Source: Trichomonas tenax | Lineage: Eukaryota; Parabasalia; Trichomonadida; Trichomonadidae | Direction: 5' to 3' | Length of the DNA: 31,121 bases | Assembly: GCA_023091735.1 (NCBI GenBank) | Contig: JALKBU010000608.1 | Span: 1 to 31,121, forward strand | Shown: piece after piece, positions 27,201 through 31,121 of the stretch | Position numbering within the stretch: the first letter of the stretch is position 1 | Layout of the letters: every line of letters begins with the position of its first letter | The notes under the pieces: model-generated | The model's input: only the letters and a program-made list of their open reading frames with translations | Told to the model about the DNA's origin: nothing | Databases searched by the model: none | Translations under genes and position numbers: made by a program

Positions 27201-29444
27201 AAGAGAATATACAGGAGCTGTTAGAATAAATTCAGCAATAATTTCTTGTGTCATATCTGTATTGTTGATCAAAATGTTTGTTATTTGAGAATTTGGTAAC
27301 AACTCATTGCAGTAATCTTCGAAATTGAGCTTTCTTCCATTAAATGCTTTCATGAAATCTTCAAATACTTTAATGTTATTGAGCTTAATCATATGCGGCA
27401 AAAGATTAACTAGAAATTCGTGACTGATCTTTTGCATCTTCTGCATCGAATAAAATGCGATCGATGGAATTGAAATAGACTCATTACTGATAGGAATTTC
27501 GATATTTAATGAATTCCAGAAAGCATCTGACGCGATTTCAATGGCGTTGTCAAGATAGTAAAAACCAACAATTTGACTTTCATTTGATTTCAATAGGTTC
27601 TCAATTTTCTGGGCCAAAGTAGAATCATAGCAAAGATCGATCTTGGGGATCTTATGAAGCAATTCAAAAATGGAATGATTTTCACTAAGTTCATTAGAGT
27701 AATCCTTTGGAACAACATTGCTAAAGTTTAAGCGATTAAGAAGATTGATATCGATTGAATTGTGAATCATAAAATCAATTGATCTTAGATTATCGATTAA
27801 TTTTTGAATAATATTAACATCGCGTGATTGAATAAGATTCTCAGCAAAGAATGTATCATGAGCTTCATCAAATGCTTCAAGTGCATAATCATTCCAATGA
27901 GATTGATCATTGCTTTTAATATTAATGTATATTTTTCTTTCTAAAAGAGCTTTGAATTTGAAATAACAGTCTGGTGTTAACATGCAGAATAATTCTGGGT
28001 CTTCAATCGGAAGGAATGGATACATAGCAAATGTCCGAGCCAAAAACATAGAATCCAATGAATCAATAAACACATTCGCAAATTTTGAGTAATTTGCTTC
28101 GAGTTTTATCTGCTTGATGATGTCGCAAAGAGTTAAAAGGTAATTTGGATCAAAATTAGAGTTCTCATTAATAAGTGCTTTGAATTCCTCAACGTAGTTG
28201 TTTGATACTGAAACTAACTTAAATATGTCTGATTGGGAACCATTGCAAAGAATAAACCGAATCATTTGTTTGTTATTTGAGAATTTTGCATTATTCGATT
28301 CAAATGCTTCAATGATGAATGGCAATGCACCATTATTATCAAATAAAGCATATCTTTCCAAAATATCTGGTTCGAGTGGTACTATTTCTGCTGCAATAGG
28401 AATTAATGAATCATTCATTCTTAGAACTGAGTTAATTTCTTCTGGAGCCAATAATGGCAAGATAATTATTAATATCTTAGTTGTGAGATTGTTGTACTTT
28501 GATTCACAAAATAGATGTATTCCTTGATTCATCATAAAGTATTTCAGGCCTTGAGAAAGAGTCTCTGAAATTTTGATACCAGAAATGCTTTCAAGAAGTT
28601 TTATGCATTTTTCTTGATCATGTTCCATTAAATCATCCAAAGTTAAGAAATAGTTTTCGATAATTTGATGTTTAAGAGCATCTTGTATATCCATCTTGAT
28701 CAATATATCCAAAATCTCAATCCTGTGATAGTATGGAACTAATTCTTGAGCCAAAAATGAACAGAAATCACTGCAAAGCGAAGGAGATAGTAACTTAGCC
28801 ATTTTGATGTAGAAATTAAAGAACTCATCATTATCTAAGTACATTATGAAATTATGAAGGATTCCCGAGCTTGCAACAATATTAATTACATAAGAACGAG
28901 TATCATTTGAAGTTAATTTCTGATCGACATATTGGCATTGTTGAGGCGAGAATTTATAATCTGTCGACCATATCTTTTTGGCAAGGCCTCTTTCGAATTT
29001 AATATTTATAAGTTTTTCTGTAGCTTCATAAAGATCATCAAGATATGGTAATAAGGAATTAAGTGGAATACCAATGTTATTAAAAGTCCGTATACATTTT
29101 GCGAAAAGCTTTGGTATTGAATTATTATATTTAGAAGACTCGAAACAGGAAAAATTATTGGATAATAATTTAATGAATGGTATGTATGTTTGCGCAAATA
29201 CTTCGAACAACTCTATATCATATCCAGAAGCGGAATGAAGTTCGAAATAAAATACAAATTGAACGAGATACACTTCAATATCAGTTGATTTACCGGAACT
29301 TTCAGCTTTATGATACAAAGATATAACCATATCCTTGGGGCTTGTATGATTGCTGTAATTAAATTTATTTTCGAATATGCTTTTCCAGTTAAATCCATAC
29401 ATGAGGCAAAATGGTTTTAGACAGTCAGAATAATTACATGACAT
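24225..29444 (-). CDS. Giant helical protein with a degenerate USP (C19) deubiquitinase domain
   Basis: 1739 residues from the ATG at 29444. The N-terminal ~850 residues are helical-repeat sequence (armadillo/HEAT-like in pattern). About residues 895-1045 follow the second half of a USP domain: a Leu-rich beta strand (YIFMVKGKSIQTGLDCIFDR), NGKNIIKQSYISKASENVVI in the place of the zinc-ribbon end and substrate strand, DDEIDLSNYALPG in the place of the FPxxLDLxxY strand, and KYKLAAYVGQ in the place of YxLxAVxxHxG. EHKPYAAFY lies where GHYxAY carries the catalytic His. The Cys box (GxTCYxNS) is not seen and the His site is altered, so activity is unlikely. The remaining ~690 residues are again helical. 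This layout recalls USP9X/USP34-type proteins. A scaffold or pseudo-enzyme is inferred. No signal peptide; a TGACATGTAAATT element stands before the start. Confidence 0.6.
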   Translation of the reverse strand: MSCNYSDCLKPFCLMYGFNWKSIFENKFNYSNHTSPKDMVISLYHKAESSGKSTDIEVYLVQFVFYFELHSASGYDIELFEVFAQTYIPFIKLLSNNFSCFESSKYNNSIPKLFAKCIRTFNNIGIPLNSLLPYLDDLYEATEKLINIKFERGLAKKIWSTDYKFSPQQCQYVDQKLTSNDTRSYVINIVASSGILHNFIMYLDNDEFFNFYIKMAKLLSPSLCSDFCSFLAQELVPYYHRIEILDILIKMDIQDALKHQIIENYFLTLDDLMEHDQEKCIKLLESISGIKISETLSQGLKYFMMNQGIHLFCESKYNNLTTKILIIILPLLAPEEINSVLRMNDSLIPIAAEIVPLEPDILERYALFDNNGALPFIIEAFESNNAKFSNNKQMIRFILCNGSQSDIFKLVSVSNNYVEEFKALINENSNFDPNYLLTLCDIIKQIKLEANYSKFANVFIDSLDSMFLARTFAMYPFLPIEDPELFCMLTPDCYFKFKALLERKIYINIKSNDQSHWNDYALEAFDEAHDTFFAENLIQSRDVNIIQKLIDNLRSIDFMIHNSIDINLLNRLNFSNVVPKDYSNELSENHSIFELLHKIPKIDLCYDSTLAQKIENLLKSNESQIVGFYYLDNAIEIASDAFWNSLNIEIPISNESISIPSIAFYSMQKMQKISHEFLVNLLPHMIKLNNIKVFEDFMKAFNGRKLNFEDYCNELLPNSQITNILINNTDMTQEIIAEFILTAPVYSLPILIDLSTKCEQLYENISTRMFAFCFDEQNVEKFETGIENILQNVEGKYAAELASKIFFAQFPQSYRTDKLLKTLTKAFAKSPETFKQHLINANLIPTYSSPFIRAIGCLHAFCNNSNSKLAKDALSAKFGNNVQGYTRPPDFQNALTKDFEFEYVLLSDRNEAPKYSIENYIFMVKGKSIQTGLDCIFDRYADADVNGKNIIKQSYISKASENVVILLQNVSGNIKLDDEIDLSNYALPGVVTKKYKLAAYVGQDESKKYYLNEHKPYAAFYTSNVISEPFAFDNTNTIYVGNDLMKLDINAFENVFDIPFFLMTEMSFPDLFDHLFENDADFANNAFETHLEELCCLSDTQFKHIIEYSKKFQDPKLLIEIAKGLLSNENTINNALDLMIEHGINLEDLSDTFITNKISLLFLVQKHAKTISSWPENTIVSIFNDKEARKYLMRFNDEKLMKYFLPLDETDPESLVMNSSAKYSAKLLIMNGDAKLASKVLHRLSSIPEFVDFADQQEVNVELIVKLLRSSTKEDVTRAYRLAKENNLIGTFNDRVVLLTKELYYQQKSDVPLVATKVATLLDLLTDFSLLTKEDEQKIGTLAATCIMFGANVHFYEQILKLKKNDLGIITQLLSHNSSEAAMEIRLLASLKLGYAEQINPTINTMFSDNYYKVLAEAVHEACLKPSCNIKYVHSIMLFANNTLPYIRPMFEDKSIWRMHIIDFLSVAIVLSKKKTFYINIKAIRQFSDLIFEFRNDMPNYQSELKSIQMQLNASGNQVAKYPDFLADRLRATFNFALVVPEFRYMFTSPKFAKDIYTLLKGEFPEEIALEYSRFAIFLVEEQIKINQISTSKTLMEAVNVLFMAFEISKNSWEATKPLISSLLSIKKSEMKDVVKHVKTKSFFWSLKLAPADYEWRNIKEMILYIMNTSNELNISAMTEFIESIKMDKSDLEKVIVTVNILRKANDHDANIIQTKFESKFKELIQIPEFRKPFEMIFK

Positions 29445-29461
29445 TTACCAAATCAAATCTC

Positions 29462-29474
29462 AATTTACATGTCA
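29462..29474 (-). promoter_or_regulatory. Promoter-like element TGACATGTAAATT
   Basis: The plus strand reads AATTTACATGTCA, 18 bases upstream of the ATG of the 1739-residue gene, identical to the copy at 82-94. Confidence 0.5.
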
Positions 29475-29694
29475 GATTTTAAATCAGTCGACAACTTTAA
29501 ACACATTTATGGTTCATTCTGTAAATTATAAATTTTAAGCTTTTATTTCAAATTAAAGATTTTATATATTCTTTTTAAATATATATTGGTCTATACACGA
29601 TAAATAGTTGTAATTAAAATGCGCTATAACTTGATTATTGATAATAGAAAATTATGCTAATACAATATTTTTTGTGCGAAAACATATATTTATT
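29475..29694. other. Intergenic spacer
   Basis: AT-rich DNA between the 5' end of the USP-like gene and the 3' end of the rubrerythrin gene; nothing recognised. Confidence 0.4.
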
Positions 29695-30267
29695 TTATTC
29701 TAAAACTTCCTTGATTTCCATGAAGCTCTGTGGATGGTGGCAAGCTGGACACTCAAGAGGAGCTTCGGCAGCCTTAATAATATAACCACAGTTTCTGCAC
29801 TTCCATTCGACAACCTTCTCACGCTTGAAGAGTGTGCCGGATTCGAGCTGTTCGGCAAGGATACCAAGTCTCTTGCCGTGCTCTATTTCAACTTCAGCAA
29901 TCATTCTCCATGTAGCGGCGATCTCTGAGAAGCCTTCTTCCTCAGCGACATTTGCACAGTATTGGTATACCTTTATTCCAGCATTGTGTTCAGATTCAGC
30001 TGCACACTTAAGACTGTCAAGTGTTGATCTGATTGGGAAAACTTCTACCATTGTCTGAACACCAACGACTGGGCCGCATCCAGCGAGGTATCTGAGGAAT
30101 AATTTACCGTGCTCTTTCTCGTTGTCGGGTGTCTCATCGAAAATGGCTGCAATCTTCTCGTAGCTTTCTTTTCTTGCTTTGTTTGCATACCACTGATACC
30201 TAATGCAGCCTGAGCACTCTCCTTCGAATGAGGCGGCAAAAAGAATCTCTGTTTTTGTTCCCTTCAA
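29695..30267 (-). CDS. Rubrerythrin, without a recognisable ATG start
   Basis: About 190 residues. The ferritin-like di-iron domain shows its Glu/His ligand strings in order: FEGECSG, DNEKEHGK, AAESEHNAG and EVEIEHGK. The C-terminal rubredoxin-like domain has CRNCGY and CPACHH. The usual family start M-x-S-L-K-G-T-K-T-E is visible as SLKGTKTEI, but the codon before TCA-TTG-AAG is TAA (30273-30271) and no ATG lies in frame; the next Met is about 70 residues in. Rubrerythrins reduce hydrogen peroxide and protect iron-sulfur enzymes in anaerobes. In trichomonads the protein is associated with hydrogenosomes, but no presequence can be read here. It may start at TTG, lack its first exon in this view, or carry a start-codon mutation. 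No intron consensus was found upstream. Confidence 0.8.
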   Translation of the reverse strand: MKGTKTEILFAASFEGECSGCIRYQWYANKARKESYEKIAAIFDETPDNEKEHGKLFLRYLAGCGPVVGVQTMVEVFPIRSTLDSLKCAAESEHNAGIKVYQYCANVAEEEGFSEIAATWRMIAEVEIEHGKRLGILAEQLESGTLFKREKVVEWKCRNCGYIIKAAEAPLECPACHHPQSFMEIKEVLE

Positions 30268-30273
30268 TGATTA

Positions 30274-30930
30274 CGCAATGAAATACTAAAAAATGAAGTG
30301 AAAAAAATGAAAAATTACTTTGTGTGCTTTACAATTGTAGCCCTATCATAAATGATTCTTATTCAACACCATAAAGTCTATGTGCATCTATTGAATCTGA
30401 TCGACGATCGGAGTTTTTAAATGTGCATTTATCCACAACATATTGTGTACATCATATTATCATAATATCATTTTGCAAAATTTTTTGATATCAAATTCTT
30501 CATGAAAATTTTGCTATATTACAAATTGGTCAATGCATACGAACTACAAATACGATAAATACGACATTCGATAAAGGATGCCCGTGTAATTACATTCCTC
30601 ATTCTGAACTTTTCTTAATCTCATTGAAATAATAGAGTAAGATGAAAAATTTTGATGCAAAAATATTGCAAATGATATATATATATTGCTGATTTATCCA
30701 TCATTTATCTTTTACTTCACTTTATAGTTTTGGGTTCATGAAATCACTTTATTGAGGCGCAGTAATGTGAGCTTTGGAATTGAAATACATATAATTACCC
30801 ATGAAAATTGACTGTAAAATAGTCTGTACCAACGATCTCGCGTACTTTTGGCAAATATAATCTCTAAATCTAAAATGTTATAGGGGAATACTATGATTTG
30901 ATATTTGAAATATTTATTCTATCGGATTTA
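30274..30930. other. Intergenic region upstream of rubrerythrin
   Basis: AT-rich. On the rubrerythrin coding strand TCATT strings occur just upstream of the reading frame (about 30297-30274), fitting an initiator, so transcription may begin within about 30 bases of the frame. No GTATGT donor or ACTAAC-type acceptor was seen, so an upstream exon is not supported. Confidence 0.4.
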
Positions 30931-31044
30931 ATGGATTTGCTCAATATGAACAAAGTTTGTTATAATTATTTTGATGATGATATTCGTGATATAGAAGGAG
31001 GATATGATTGGGGGTCCTATGCCAATTTTTGTAACTATATATAG
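30931..31044 (+). CDS. Possible 37-residue ORF, perhaps an element remnant
   Basis: ATG 30931 to TAG 31044 encodes 37 residues, Asp/Asn/Tyr-rich (YNYFDDDIRDIEGGYDWGSY). The frame is open for 18 codons before the ATG, so this may be the tail of a longer lost protein. It ends inside the CTATATATAGTGGGGAC repeat at the window's right end. No family recognised. Confidence 0.25.
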   Translation: MDLLNMNKVCYNYFDDDIRDIEGGYDWGSYANFCNYI

Positions 31045-31072
31045 TGGGGACAATAACTAATATATATAGTGG
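31036..31072. repeat. Direct repeat of CTATATATAGTGGG-type units
   Basis: ACTATATATAGTGGGGACAA and CTAATATATATAGTGGGAAA follow each other. On the minus strand the core is CCCACTATATATA. It resembles the C-rich TCCCCTATATA tract at about 11630 in opposite orientation and may be an end of a mobile element that continues to the right. Confidence 0.4.
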
Positions 31073-31121
31073 GAAAAACTAAGTTAATTTTAAATTTTAT
31101 TTATTTTTATTCTTACATAAA

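Noticed and set aside
11627..31072. A complete Maverick/Polinton element spanning the right two thirds
   Set aside because: No polymerase B, integrase, ATPase, protease or capsid gene is present; the interval holds kinases, a SNARE, an aminopeptidase, a p47-like gene and other host-like genes.

Overview
The window looks like nuclear DNA of a trichomonad (parabasalid) protist, Trichomonas or Tritrichomonas type. The grounds are: AT-rich intergenic DNA; compact, apparently intronless genes with very short leaders; TCAYW initiator-like sequences (often GTCACTTTT) a few bases before several start codons; several DUF3447/ankyrin-type genes and relics; divergent Ser/Thr kinases; and a rubrerythrin, a protein known from trichomonad hydrogenosomes. 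Species cannot be fixed from sequence alone. Many open frames begin at TTG, so starts were moved to the first plausible ATG.

Left part (1-11.4 kb): the first codons of a minus-strand gene running off the edge; a PIAS/Siz-type SUMO E3 ligase; a small coiled-coil protein; a broken DUF3447/ankyrin pseudogene; decayed plus-strand ankyrin modules; a WDR5-like WD40 protein with a glutamine-rich insert; an ankyrin protein with an AT-hook and two SUMO-interacting-like motifs; a small membrane protein; and a MAP2K-like kinase. SUMO ligase, WDR5-like and AT-hook/SIM proteins all point to chromatin work, but they are separate genes in a eukaryote and not an operon.

Middle (11.4-18.8 kb): an apparently foreign cassette at about 11.49-13.2 kb. 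It holds a palindrome-rich GC patch, a fibre-tip fragment on the minus strand, a small minus ORF, and head-to-head with it a fibre-like gene with 33-residue repeats and NHTHT motifs, as in phage tail fibres. After it come a Qb-SNARE, an EGF-like/IPT membrane protein, an M18 aminopeptidase and a non-RD kinase.

Right part (18.8-31.1 kb): a large disordered Lys/Ser/Glu protein; a second DUF3447 gene followed by ankyrin modules separated by stop-containing spacers built of a roughly 40-base hairpin repeat; a UBA-SEP (p47-like) protein lacking UBX; a 1739-residue helical protein with a degenerate USP deubiquitinase fold; and rubrerythrin whose expected ATG reads TAA.

The strongest new-looking signals are a shared promoter-like element (coding strand TGACATGTAAATT, about 16-23 bases before ATG in four genes), the pseudo-USP protein, the fibre-like cassette, and the spacer-interrupted ankyrin arrays found at two loci.
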